Positions 8,305-16,827 of a stretch of 22,120 bases of DNA are shown here, in pieces. The DNA is taken from positions 1-22,120 of the forward strand of contig JADJNW010000026.1 in assembly GCA_016714085.1 (NCBI GenBank), given 5' to 3'. Made by a program: the position numbers and the translations under genes. The stretch is from Saprospiraceae bacterium (GTDB lineage Bacteria; Bacteroidota; Bacteroidia; Chitinophagales; Saprospiraceae). A model generated the notes under the pieces. That model was not told where the DNA came from, did not search any database, and saw only the letters and a list, made by a program, of their open reading frames with translations. The stretch's first letter is position 1. Every line of letters begins with the position of its first letter.

Positions 8305-10764
8305 ATGTTAAGCAATTGGTTTAAAATTACATTACGTCATTTTTGGCGATATAAATCTTACTCATTTATCACTGTTTTCGGCTTGTCCATTGGGCTGGCT
8401 TGTTGTTTTTTAGTTTTATTATTATGGCAACATGAAAAAAGTTATGATAATTTCCAAGCAAATGCGGATCGTATTTATCGGGTTAATTACGCTGTAAATT
8501 TTGGTAATACGAATATTTCATTAGCGCGTATGCCTGCACCGGCCGGGCCGCTCCTGCCAGAATACTTTCCTGAAATTGAAACATCGGCACGGGCATTTCC
8601 GCGAAGCTTGCCGGTAGCTATTAAAAATAGTGCTGGCGCTGATGATACAAAGCTCGAGATACAAAATGCGTATTTCGCTGATCCTGCGCTTTTTGATATT
8701 TTAACTTTTGAAATTTTACACGGAAATCGCCAGAATCCTTTGGCTGCGCCTTATTCGGTGGTTATTACAGATGAAACGGCGATGAATTTATTTGGTAAAA
8801 CCGATGTAATTGGACAAACCATTCATTTTGTAAATGAATTTCCATTTAAAATCTCGGCGGTTATTAAAAAATATCCTGAAAATTCGCATATCGAATTTGA
8901 TTTGATCGCGCCTTATAATAATATTCCTGACGTAGAGCCGGAAAGTGCCCGCGAGACGGTTGAAAATGTGCTGCGCAATAATTGGATAGCCTCGCATTCA
9001 TTAACTTATGTTTTATTAAAGCCGGGGCAAAATGCTATAAATATTAATAAAACTTTACCTGCGTTCCTGAAACAGTACGGCGATGCCAAAATGAGCGCTC
9101 AACAAACACTGGTATTACAACCTTTACGTGATATTCATTTTAATAATGATATAGGCTTGGAGCCTCGTGCTACCGCGGATCGGAGCAATTTGCGCTTATT
9201 CCTGGGTATTGGTTTTATTACATTAATTATAGCTTGTATTAACTTTATTAATCTGGCAACGGCCTTATCCTTCACGCGTGCAGGCGAAGTAGGTATTCGC
9301 AAAGTACTGGGCGCGGCACGTAGCAGTCTGGCGCGTCATTTCTATGGTGAAACTGCCCTACTTTGCTTACTCGCAGCGGTGATTGCCACGGCTATTGTGC
9401 AGTTGACCCTACCGAGTTTCAACACTTTGGTGGGGCGCGAAATTTCCAAATCGGCGATGTTCCACTGGCAGAATTTGGCCTTATTCGGCGCTGTTTTGGT
9501 GGCGACCATCTTTTTGGGTGGCTGGTACCCATCCTTGTTTATCACGCGCTTCCGACCAGTGGAAACCCTTAAAGGCAAAGGTGTTTCGGCATTACCCAAA
9601 GGACAATTGCTTCGCAAATCCTTGATTACGGTGCAATTTATTGCTTCGGTGGCTTTGATCGCCAGTACGATGATTATTTACAATCAATTAAATTTCTTGC
9701 GTAGCCAAGAGCTTGGTTTTCAAAGAGATGCAGTTATTAATATTCCATTATTTAGCACTAATTTTCATAATGCTTTTGCTGGAATGGACGGCGTGCTGCG
9801 GCAGCGAACGGAGACCTTTGAGCAAGAAATTTTGCAGAATCCAAGAGTGCAAGCGGTCACGCTTTCCTCGTCAGCATTGGGTTTTGGCTCTGTGAATCGA
9901 CAGGTTTGGTCGGAGAAAGTAAGTCGGGACGATAATGTTTTTGCTTCTTGCATGGCGGTGGATTATGATTTTTTGCAGACGTATGAATTGGAATTAACAA
10001 CTGGTCGTACTTTCGATAAATCCTTCGGAAGCGATCATTTGAATGCTTATGTCATCAATGAAAGCGCGGTGAGTTTGTTGGGCTGGGATTCGCCGGAAGA
10101 AGCCATCGGCAAGAATATTAACAGAGAAGGCAAAGAGGGGACGGTGGTTGGCGTCATCAAAGATTTTAATTACCAGAGTTTGCGCTTCCCTATCACAGCA
10201 TTAATTATGGACATTGCAGTGCCGCAGTTTACGACTTTTTCTATTCGCATTCAACCCGATCAAACTTCTAAAACATTGGCTTTTGTAGAATCGGAGTGGA
10301 ATAAAATTTTCCCGGAACGAGCCTTTACTTATACATTTTTGGATGAAACATTAGCACAGAATTTTAATAATGAAGAAAATTTTGGCAAAACCATTAACTA
10401 CTTTGCATTTCTTGCAATATTAATATCATGTTTTGGCTTATTCGGATTAACAATTCACACGATTCATTTAAAAACCAAAGAAATTGGTGTCCGTAAAGTG
10501 TTGGGCGCTTCAGTCGCCAATATTGTATTATTGCTCTCCAAAGATTTTATCCGCCTGGTGCTGATTGCAATGGTCATCGCTGCGCCGCTGGCTTGGTATT
10601 TTATGAATGGCTGGTTGCAAAATTTTGCATATCGTATTGATATTCAATGGTGGATTTTTGTAATAGCGGGCATTATCGCGCTGGCGATTGCATTCTTGAC
10701 GATGAGTTTTCAGAGCATACGAGCCGCGCTGGCGAATCCGGTGAAGTCGTTGAGGAGTGAGTGA
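8305..10764 (+). CDS. ABC transporter permease, FtsX/MacB type (copy 4), intact
   Basis: 819-residue inner-membrane permease, the only uninterrupted copy and the reference for the others. Layout: helix 1 at residues about 18-42; first periplasmic (MacB_PCD-like) domain about 43-295; first FtsX domain with helices about 297-320, 351-370 and 391-413, and the motif EVGIRKVLGA at about 328-337; helix about 440-460; second periplasmic domain about 461-695 with GVIKDFNYQSL; second FtsX domain with helices about 702-721, 752-770 and 783-805, and the motif KEIGVRKVLGA at about 724-734; C-terminal signature NPVKSLRSE. This is the usual double-FtsX length in Bacteroidota (about 780-820). Such proteins pair with a separate MacB/LolD-like ATPase; none is nearby. 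The gene starts 39 nt after copy 3, so co-transcription with it is likely. The substrate cannot be told from sequence. Confidence 0.93.
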   Translation: MLSNWFKITLRHFWRYKSYSFITVFGLSIGLACCFLVLLLWQHEKSYDNFQANADRIYRVNYAVNFGNTNISLARMPAPAGPLLPEYFPEIETSARAFPRSLPVAIKNSAGADDTKLEIQNAYFADPALFDILTFEILHGNRQNPLAAPYSVVITDETAMNLFGKTDVIGQTIHFVNEFPFKISAVIKKYPENSHIEFDLIAPYNNIPDVEPESARETVENVLRNNWIASHSLTYVLLKPGQNAININKTLPAFLKQYGDAKMSAQQTLVLQPLRDIHFNNDIGLEPRATADRSNLRLFLGIGFITLIIACINFINLATALSFTRAGEVGIRKVLGAARSSLARHFYGETALLCLLAAVIATAIVQLTLPSFNTLVGREISKSAMFHWQNLALFGAVLVATIFLGGWYPSLFITRFRPVETLKGKGVSALPKGQLLRKSLITVQFIASVALIASTMIIYNQLNFLRSQELGFQRDAVINIPLFSTNFHNAFAGMDGVLRQRTETFEQEILQNPRVQAVTLSSSALGFGSVNRQVWSEKVSRDDNVFASCMAVDYDFLQTYELELTTGRTFDKSFGSDHLNAYVINESAVSLLGWDSPEEAIGKNINREGKEGTVVGVIKDFNYQSLRFPITALIMDIAVPQFTTFSIRIQPDQTSKTLAFVESEWNKIFPERAFTYTFLDETLAQNFNNEENFGKTINYFAFLAILISCFGLFGLTIHTIHLKTKEIGVRKVLGASVANIVLLLSKDFIRLVLIAMVIAAPLAWYFMNGWLQNFAYRIDIQWWIFVIAGIIALAIAFLTMSFQSIRAALANPVKSLRSE

Positions 10765-10817
10765 TTGGTTGAATGAATGATTGGTTGATCGAGTGAATTA
10801 ATGATTGATTGATTCCA
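10762..10817. repeat. Degenerate 8-bp tandem repeat between copies 4 and 5
   Basis: Seven consecutive 8-base units each begin TGA: TGATTGGT, TGAATGAA, TGATTGGT, TGATCGAG, TGAATTAA, TGATTGAT, TGATTCCA. The first unit is the stop codon of copy 4. The rest of the gap to 10887 is AT-rich with nothing further seen. Confidence 0.5.
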
Positions 10818-10887
10818 ACTATTGCGCATGTTGTGCGTCTTTGCTAAAGCAGTATTTTGAGATTTAAATATTTTAAACACCAAAGCT

Positions 10888-11931
10888 ATGTTCAAAAACT
10901 ACCTGAAAATTGCATTTCGTCAACTCATTCGTCACAAAGGTTATTCCGCGATCAATATCCTCGGATTGGCGGTCGGCGTCACCAGTTGTATTCTTATTAT
11001 GTTGTTCGTAAAAAGCGAGTGGAGTTATGATCATTTTCATAGCAAAGCGGATCGACTTTATAGAGTGTGGTTGAATGAAGATTATGGTGGAGATCAGATT
11101 TTCATTAATACGCTGACGCCCGTGCCGACAGCGCCTGTTATGTCGGAGGCTTTTCCTGAAATCGAGGCAACGAGTCGGGTGTATAAATTCAATACTGCGG
11201 TTTCTATTTCTGACGATGAATTCAACGAGAATATCCACATGGTGGACTCGGCGTTTTTCCAAATGTTTGACTTTCCTCTTGCACAAGGCAATATCCATAA
11301 GCCTTTCCCGAATCAACATTCCATTATTCTAACCAAAACCATTGCTGAAAAGTATTTTGGCAATAGCGACCCCATAGATAAGACTTTGCAATTGGTTTTT
11401 GGTGAAGAGAAAATGCCCTTTACGGTGGTGGGTTTAGTCGATCAATATCCGGCCGAATCCAGCATTCGCTTTGATATGCTGATTCCTTTTGCCAATTTTT
11501 ATAATACCTTCCCGGAGCGTGTCAACCAGGCTTGGTTCAGCGTTTTTCTGGAAACATTTATTCTGCTAAAAGAAGGAACTTCGGCGGAAGCATTGGCACA
11601 GAAAATCCCCACGATGGTGCAGCAACAACTGGGCGAACGTGTGGAAGCAGGGCAATACAATATTAATCTACAGCCGCTTACGGAAATCCACTTAGACAAT
11701 GAGCTTCCGGCAGGTAATGAGCCTGTGAGCAACCCGATGTACGCCAGAGTGCTTTCCATCATTGGTATTTTGATATTGCTGATTGCTTGTATCAATTTTG
11801 TGACGCTTTCCATCGGGCGCTCCACCACGCGCAATCTGGAAGTGGGCATTCGCAAAGTACTTGGAGCAGAACGAAGTCAATTGATTCGGCAGTTTTGGGG
11901 CGAAGCGTTTTACTCACCGTTATTTCGGTAG
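10888..11931 (+). CDS. Open 5' segment of permease copy 5
   Basis: 347 residues: helix 1, the full first periplasmic domain with YFGNSDPIDKTL, helix IIGILILLIACINFVTLSIG and the first FtsX motif. Only the last seven or so residues after GEAF are out of frame, because of a shortened T run at 11908-11911. Confidence 0.6.
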   Translation: MFKNYLKIAFRQLIRHKGYSAINILGLAVGVTSCILIMLFVKSEWSYDHFHSKADRLYRVWLNEDYGGDQIFINTLTPVPTAPVMSEAFPEIEATSRVYKFNTAVSISDDEFNENIHMVDSAFFQMFDFPLAQGNIHKPFPNQHSIILTKTIAEKYFGNSDPIDKTLQLVFGEEKMPFTVVGLVDQYPAESSIRFDMLIPFANFYNTFPERVNQAWFSVFLETFILLKEGTSAEALAQKIPTMVQQQLGERVEAGQYNINLQPLTEIHLDNELPAGNEPVSNPMYARVLSIIGILILLIACINFVTLSIGRSTTRNLEVGIRKVLGAERSQLIRQFWGEAFYSPLFR

Positions 11932-12389
11932 TGCTGGCGATTACTTCCTCTATTTTATTGGTAAAACCTTTTAATCAATTGATCAATCAGGAACTGAGCA
12001 TCACCTTCAGTCCATTTTTTGTACTGTTTTGTCTCGGCATCATGCTCGTAATTGGTTTTATAGCAGGCGTTTATCCTTCGTTGGTCTTATCAGGGTTTAA
12101 TCCTGTGGATATTTTCAGAGGCAAGTTCAAAGCAGGCATTAGCATTGGCTTTTTCCGCAAAGGCTTGGTTGTCGGGCAGTTTGTAGCTTCTATCATTATG
12201 ATTATCGGCACAATCGTCGTGGGGCAGCAACTCAATTTTTTGAAAAATAAGGATTTGGGCTATCAATCAGAACAGGTCATTATTGTGCCTACCAATAAAC
12301 CCGCGAAGAAGGCAAGCGCCTGGCGGAATGTACCAAAGCGAATTGCGCAAGCAGCCACAGGTGAAGGATGCGGCGGTATCGCTGTTTAG
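11787..12389 (+). CDS. Open middle segment of permease copy 5
   Basis: True coding from about 11911 (LLTVISVVLAITSSILLV) to about 12310, covering three membrane helices and the opening of the second periplasmic domain (NKDLGYQSEQVIIVPTNKPA). The parts before and after are out of frame with the real protein. Confidence 0.5.
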   Translation: MYQFCDAFHRALHHAQSGSGHSQSTWSRTKSIDSAVLGRSVLLTVISVVLAITSSILLVKPFNQLINQELSITFSPFFVLFCLGIMLVIGFIAGVYPSLVLSGFNPVDIFRGKFKAGISIGFFRKGLVVGQFVASIIMIIGTIVVGQQLNFLKNKDLGYQSEQVIIVPTNKPAKKASAWRNVPKRIAQAATGEGCGGIAV

Positions 12390-13302
12390 TTTTTTGGAAA
12401 CGGGCTGGGCAGGCATTGGTTATGAAGACGACCAAAAAGTCTATCGCAATTTGCGCATGAACGCGGTGGATCCTGACTTTTTAAATGCGACGAACATTCA
12501 ACTGGTAGCTGGTAGAAATTTTTCCAAAGACAATCCTGCCGATGTGACGGGCGCGATGCTTGTGAATGAAGCCTTAGTGAAAGAATATGGCTGGGATGAC
12601 CCGATTGGGCAAAAGCTACCCGGCGGATTTGAACAGCGCGTGGTCGGCGTCGTGAAAGATTTTCATTTTGAATCCTTGCATACGCCTATTCAGCCGCTTG
12701 CTTTGGTGATAGACCCCAACGCCTTTACGGCACACGCCATGGATGTGGGCTTCCCCGCACCGCCTCAGCGCAGAGTGACTGTGCGCCTGCAACCGGGTAG
12801 CCTCACCGAAAATGTGGAAATCCTCAAAAAAGCCTGGGCTGCGATAGCGCCTAATCAGGATTTTGAATATCAATTTCTGGACGAAGCTTTGGCGCAGCAG
12901 TATGTGCAGGAGCGTCGCTTGGGCAGTATCGTACAAATCGCTTCGGCGCTTTCTATTTTCGTAGCCTGTATGGGCTTATTCGGATTGGCGACCTTAGCGG
13001 TAGCGCGTCGCGTGAAAGAAATCGGCATCCGCAAGGTGCTGGGCGCTTCGGTAGGAAATGTAGTGATGCTCTTATCGAAAGACTTTGTCATTTTGGTATT
13101 GATCGCGCTGATCATTGCTACCCCCATTGCCTGGTGGGCTTTGGATAGCTGGCTGCAGGATTTTGCGTATCGTGTGAACATGCAGTGGTGGGTATTCGCA
13201 TTTGCAGGTGTGGCCGCCGTTCTGATCGCATTGGCAACGGTGAGTTTTCAAGCGATTCGCGCAGCGCTGACGAATCCGGTGGAGAGTTTGCGGAGTGAGT
13301 AA
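12283..13302 (+). CDS. Open 3' segment of permease copy 5
   Basis: 339 residues, true coding from about 12329: most of the second periplasmic domain, the last FtsX domain and NPVESLRSE. Together with the two preceding segments it makes one complete permease. Confidence 0.6.
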   Translation: MCLPINPRRRQAPGGMYQSELRKQPQVKDAAVSLFSFLETGWAGIGYEDDQKVYRNLRMNAVDPDFLNATNIQLVAGRNFSKDNPADVTGAMLVNEALVKEYGWDDPIGQKLPGGFEQRVVGVVKDFHFESLHTPIQPLALVIDPNAFTAHAMDVGFPAPPQRRVTVRLQPGSLTENVEILKKAWAAIAPNQDFEYQFLDEALAQQYVQERRLGSIVQIASALSIFVACMGLFGLATLAVARRVKEIGIRKVLGASVGNVVMLLSKDFVILVLIALIIATPIAWWALDSWLQDFAYRVNMQWWVFAFAGVAAVLIALATVSFQAIRAALTNPVESLRSE

Positions 13303-13304
13303 TA

Positions 13305-13395
13305 GGATGGTGTTTTAGTGTTTTGGTACGATGGTGTTGGTACAGCAACTTAACACCAAAACTAAAGCACCATAACACTATAACACCCTAACACC
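13305..13395. repeat. GT/AC-rich inverted repeat B, after permease copy 5
   Basis: Left words TGGTGTTTTAGTGTTTTGGT and ATGGTGTTGGT; right words AACACCAAAACTAAAGCACC, ATAACACTATAACACC and CTAACACC. The halves pair imperfectly around a short centre near 13343. Best of the three elements of this family. It begins three bases after the copy 5 stop. From 13396 to 13510 I see nothing else but the tail of the next gene. Confidence 0.65.
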
Positions 13396-13510
13396 GACGC
13401 ATCAGTCACTTCTTTATAATGACTCGTCTCCCAAAATAAATAGGTTCTGTACAACCTTTTTATAACAACCATGAAAAGCATTAAACGCACCCATAACATC
13501 TCAACCCCTT

Positions 13511-14199
13511 TCACCCCGTCACCGTAATACTCACCAGATCACTCCACTGCCCCACACGCTTGTCTTTTAGCAAATAAATAATGCGGTAAGTCCACACAGC
13601 GCTCTTACCCGGCGGCGGCAACTCCGACAGATCGATAAAATGCGGCTGCATATCAATCGCCAAAATTGCATTTCACCGCCATCTACCTGTTTATGGATTT
13701 CCACTGCATCGTAGCCATATTTTACCCAAAGAACCTCCGAACGACCACCATCGCTGATGCGAGCGTCAATGGAGGGTTTAACGGAAGCGTTATCCACCGT
13801 CTTTTCAGCGCCCTCGATACCCAGATCAAGTCCATCGGCTTCGCTATAATTGATATGTGCTTTGATACGATTGACCAACGCTTTCACCCGCTTGAAGATA
13901 CCCGGCGCTACAGGTGGCGGGAGCATCATCATCGGGGGTGTCGGTGGTTGAAGCGTACCGCCATTTTCCACGCCATCCCGCACCCCATTTTTGTAGTCGG
14001 TAAGAGACCTTATAAAAGCGTTTTGTTGGTGATGATACTTGATGACCCCGTCAAAATACACCGCATCGCTTTGAGTGCCCATCGTTTCTTCCGGCATGAT
14101 GCCGTACTTGGTAGCATAATTGGGGAGCTTGGCCGCAATATTGCTCAGCCAGATCGCCCTGTCTTCATCGCCTTTTGGCAAATAATAAGCTTTCGCCAT
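13511..14199 (-). CDS. Conserved-looking hypothetical protein, one frameshift
   Basis: Start chosen at 14199 (MAKAYYLPKGDEDRAIWLSN); an upstream in-frame ATG exists but precedes AT-rich non-coding DNA. With one T restored in the run at 13662-13665, the frame continues LAIDMQPHFIDLSELPPPGK, then SAVWTYRIIYLLKDKRVGQW and SDLVSITVTG, to TGA at 13513-13511: about 229 residues. The start is probably soluble and helical; the middle has a proline-rich linker (PPTPPMMMLPPPVAPG, about residues 84-99); the C-terminal part has the alternating pattern of a fibronectin III-like beta-sandwich. No signal peptide or membrane helix is seen. Similar proteins seem common in Bacteroidota, of unknown function (from memory). 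It is the only gene on this strand. Read uncorrected, the open frame stops at 13567. Confidence 0.65.
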
Positions 14200-14294
14200 A
14201 ACTATGAAATTATTAATAGTGAATAAATAATTACAATAGATCATTTAAAATTGGCATCTTCTTATACTAAGCTTACAAGTTCCTGCGAGTGCCT

Positions 14295-14546
14295 TGCCCG
14301 ATCATTGGGCAGCCCTGACCAACCGTCGGGTAAGCTTGACCAGTCATTGGGCAAGCCTGATCAACCGTCGGGCAAGCCTGACCGATCATTGGACAGCCCT
14401 GACCAACCGCCGGGTAAGCTTGACCAGTCATTGGACAAGCCTGACCAACCGTTGGGTAAGCTTGACCAGTCATTGGGCAAGCCTGACTAACCGTCGGGTA
14501 AGCCTGACCGATCATTGGGCAAAGTTGTCCAGACATTGGGCAAGCC
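14295..14546. repeat. 21-bp minisatellite, 12 units, alternating A/B types
   Basis: Exactly 12 units of 21 bases, no indels. Type B is like TGACCAGTCATTGGGCAAGCC and type A like TGACCAACCGTCGGGTAAGC(T). The order is B A B A B A B A B A B B, so there is a 42-bp higher-order period. Differences between A units are all C/T transitions. Because 21 is divisible by three, open frames exist on both strands (heptads PTVGQAC/PMTGQAY on minus, SLTNRRV/SLTDHWA on plus). The changes fall on all codon positions, so coding is not supported. It lies about 95 nt upstream of the minus-strand gene starting at 14199. Confidence 0.85.
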
Positions 14547-14617
14547 CCTCGCCGAAAGTCAAAACACCGCTAAAGCCAATAAAATCAAGGCTACTGCTGT
14601 TAGCAGCCGGATTGCTC

Positions 14618-14654
14618 ATAAGCGTCCTACCGCTCCAAGCGGTAGGACGCTTAT
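14618..14654. repeat. Perfect 17-bp hairpin, 5' side of the restriction-modification gene
   Basis: ATAAGCGTCCTACCGCT (14618-14634), loop CCA, then the exact reverse complement (14638-14654). The core GCGTCCTACCGCTCC(A/G)AGCGG recurs in the hairpin at 18406-18438, on the other side of the restriction-modification gene. Probably a dispersed REP-like element; it could also act as a bidirectional terminator. From 14655 to 14814 I see nothing beyond AT-rich DNA. Confidence 0.75.
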
Positions 14655-14814
14655 CAAGTTATGAGATGTGTTTACTTGTTGGGAAGAAAAATTGCTTATG
14701 TATTGATATAAGCTTGTTTGGGTAAGTCGCTGTTTGTGTAATAATGCTGTACAAAAATAATGGTTTTTGTGAAATATGCAAATAGGATGATCAAGATGCA
14801 AAAAAAAAAATACG

Positions 14815-15145
14815 GAACGCCAAAGGAGGTGACATAAAATAATCATACCACCCTTTCAGGGTTTTGTCAGATGATAATTGTCTTTTCTATAATTATAGCA
14901 TCCTCCGTAGGAGTCCTTCGTGACCTTCGGGATTCTAATAACTGCCACATCATAAGAGAATGCCGAAGGCATGACAAAATGATAGGTCAATAGCAAAATC
15001 GTGCGGTAAACCTCGAAGAGGTGAAATAATCTATATAACCCTTTTAAGGTTTTATAATAGAATCAATGAGTATGCTATCATTATAATATCCTCCATAAGA
15101 GTCTCTATAGGAGTCATATTGATCTTCATGACCTTTATGATTTTT
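14815..15145. repeat. Two diverged tandem copies of a mini-hairpin repeat
   Basis: A block at 14815-14955 is repeated at about 15003-15145 with an offset of about 188. Matching pairs are GAGGTGACATAAAATAAT / GAGGTGAAATAAT, ACCCTTTCAGGGTTTT / AACCCTTTTAAGGTTTT, ATTATAGCATCCTCCGTAGG / ATTATAATATCCTCCATAAG, and GACCTTCGGGATT / GACCTTTATGATT. Many words are tiny hairpins with 4-6-bp stems and three-base loops: ACCCTTTCAGGGT (14850-14862), CTCCGTAGGAG (14903-14913), ATGCCGAAGGCAT (14960-14972), ACCTCGAAGAGGT (15010-15022). No coding frame. It fills most of the gap ahead of the restriction-modification gene. Confidence 0.65.
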
Positions 15146-15184
15146 TGTAAAATACGGTGGCCGTTATTATTATCAGCTTTTGAT

Positions 15185-15192
15185 TATATTTG
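15185..15192 (+). promoter_or_regulatory. Possible -7 promoter element (TATATTTG)
   Basis: TATATTTG fits the Bacteroidota -7 consensus TAnnTTTG and lies 58 nt ahead of the ATG at 15251. No clear -33 TTTG box is at the usual distance, so the call is weak. Confidence 0.3.
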
Positions 15193-15250
15193 AAACTTTG
15201 ATTTTATTTAGTCGTAAGTTCATAGAAAAATAACTTTAAGTTGGCAATTC

Positions 15251-16447
15251 ATGACAATCTTTCAAAAATCTGTACTCAATAAATACCTCAAAACGTTAGA
15301 TGATAAAAAAGTTAGCGCTGCTTGGCAAGCCTTTGAAGCCTATTTTAACAATCCCGATATTCAGCAAAATATTCGTGAAGCGAAGGAAGAACAATTCCAG
15401 GAAGGCTTTTTGAGAGAATTATTTGTCAGAATATTGGGTTACACCATCAATCCAGACAATGGCTATAATCTGACTACGGAATTAAAGAATGTAAAAGATA
15501 ATAAGAAAGCCGACGGCGCAATCCTGCGTGATGACAAAGCACTCGCTGTGATTGAATTAAAAGGTGCCGATACCGTGGACTTAGGCAAGGTGGAAGCCCA
15601 GGCATTCGGCTACAAGAGCAACCAGCCCGGCTGCCGCTACGTCATCACCTCCAATTTTGAGAAACTGCGCTTTTACATTGATGATACTACCTCGTTTGAA
15701 GAATTTCATTTGTTTGAACTCACCGAAGCAGACTTTCGGCTACTGTGGTTGTGTCTGCACGCTGGGCAGTTGTTGCAGGATGTACCACACCGACTCAAAA
15801 CGGAATCGCTGGTAGCCGAGCAAGATATTACCAAGCAGTTTTATAAAGATTACGCTGCTTTCAAACGCGAGTTGTTTCAGGATTTGCAGAAGCGCAACCC
15901 ACAATATAACGCATTACTTCTCTTCCAAAAATCGCAAAAACTCCTCGACCGCCTGCTGTTTATTTTCTTTGGTGAAGACAAAGGACTGCTACCGCCCAAC
16001 CTAATCACCAAGCTCATTGAGGAATGGCAACACCTGAAAGATATAGAAGAGTACCGCCCCCTCTACGAGCAGCTCAAAAAATACTTCAGCTATATAGACA
16101 AAGGCAGCAAGCGCGGCGACCTCGACATTTTTGCCTACAATGGTGGCTTGTTTGAAACGGATGACGTGCTGGATAGTCTCAAGATAAACGACCTCGTCCT
16201 TTACCGACATACCTTCACGCTCTCGCACTACGACTTCGACTCGGCGGTGGATGTAAATATACTAGGGCATATTTTTGAGCATAGCCTCAACGAAATAGAG
16301 GAAATTACCGCGCAACTGGCGGGCACTGCCTTTGGCCAAAGCAAAACCAAGCGCAAGAAAGACGGCGTCTTCTATACGCCCCGCTACATCACCAAATACA
16401 TCGTGGAAAATACCATCGGGCGGCTGTGCGATGAGAAAAAAGACTGA
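15251..16447 (+). CDS. Open N-terminal segment of the restriction-modification enzyme
   Basis: 398 residues from ATG 15251 (MTIFQKSVLNKYLKTLDDKK) through the nuclease-like domain and helical linker to the motif X region (GVFYTPRYITKYIV) and GRLCDEKK. It ends because the A run at 16436-16441 has one base too many (or two too few); the protein continues as TELSLNTADFSKNYRTKK. A gene finder would call this as a shorter protein. Confidence 0.75.
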   Translation: MTIFQKSVLNKYLKTLDDKKVSAAWQAFEAYFNNPDIQQNIREAKEEQFQEGFLRELFVRILGYTINPDNGYNLTTELKNVKDNKKADGAILRDDKALAVIELKGADTVDLGKVEAQAFGYKSNQPGCRYVITSNFEKLRFYIDDTTSFEEFHLFELTEADFRLLWLCLHAGQLLQDVPHRLKTESLVAEQDITKQFYKDYAAFKRELFQDLQKRNPQYNALLLFQKSQKLLDRLLFIFFGEDKGLLPPNLITKLIEEWQHLKDIEEYRPLYEQLKKYFSYIDKGSKRGDLDIFAYNGGLFETDDVLDSLKINDLVLYRHTFTLSHYDFDSAVDVNILGHIFEHSLNEIEEITAQLAGTAFGQSKTKRKKDGVFYTPRYITKYIVENTIGRLCDEKKD

Positions 16448-16827
16448 ACTTAGTTTGAACACTGCTGATTTTTCTAAAAATTACAGAACTAAAAAAGTAA
16501 GATATATAGAAAGAGAAAAACAGTTCTAATTCAAAGTGGTAAAGAACCTACAGTAATAGACAAAGAAAGAACATTTTTAAGTGTAGAAGGAGCACAGCTT
16601 CTAACAAATATAGAGACATACAGATCTTTTTTATTGAATTTAACTATTTGTGATCCTGGATGTGGTAGCGGAGCGTTTTTGAACGAAGCTTTAGATTTCT
16701 TGATTAAAGAACATAGAATTGTAGATGTGATGTTTTCTCAAATTATGGATAAAACCATAATAATTCCTGATGTAGAAAATAGCATTCTCGAAAATAACCT
16801 CTATGGCGTGGACATCAACGAGAAGCC

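Larger units (their letters stand above)
10888..13302 (+). pseudogene. ABC transporter permease, FtsX/MacB type (copy 5), three single-base breaks
   Basis: Start ATG 10888 (MFKNYLKIAFRQLIRHKGYS) to stop TAA 13300-13302. The frame-restored length is about 805 residues, the same as copy 4. Three small breaks were resolved by hand: at 11908-11911 TTTT should be TTTTT (restoring GEAFLLTVISV); at 12311-12312 one G is missing; at 12327-12328 one A is missing (restoring AEMYQSELRKQPQVKDA). The first FtsX motif is LEVGIRKVLGA (about 11838-11870), GVVKDFHFESLHTPI is near 12650, and the second FtsX motif is KEIGIRKVLGA (about 13015-13047). The gene ends NPVESLRSE. I expect the real gene to be intact and functional. 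Confidence 0.88.

Noticed and set aside
9342..9617. Minus-strand ORFs inside the intact permease copy 4
   Set aside because: Entirely within a strong conserved plus-strand gene; no independent start or family features.
13666..14226. Plus-strand 186-residue ORF over the minus-strand gene
   Set aside because: The minus strand gives the coherent protein after a one-base correction; the plus frame has biased composition (His/Ile/Arg rich) typical of an antisense shadow.
14295..14546. CRISPR array
   Set aside because: Units are contiguous 21-mers with no unique spacers and no cas genes nearby; this is a minisatellite.
14251..14725. Repeat-protein genes read from the minisatellite on either strand
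   Set aside because: Several frames are open because the unit length is a multiple of three; substitutions show no codon-position bias and the starts are arbitrary.
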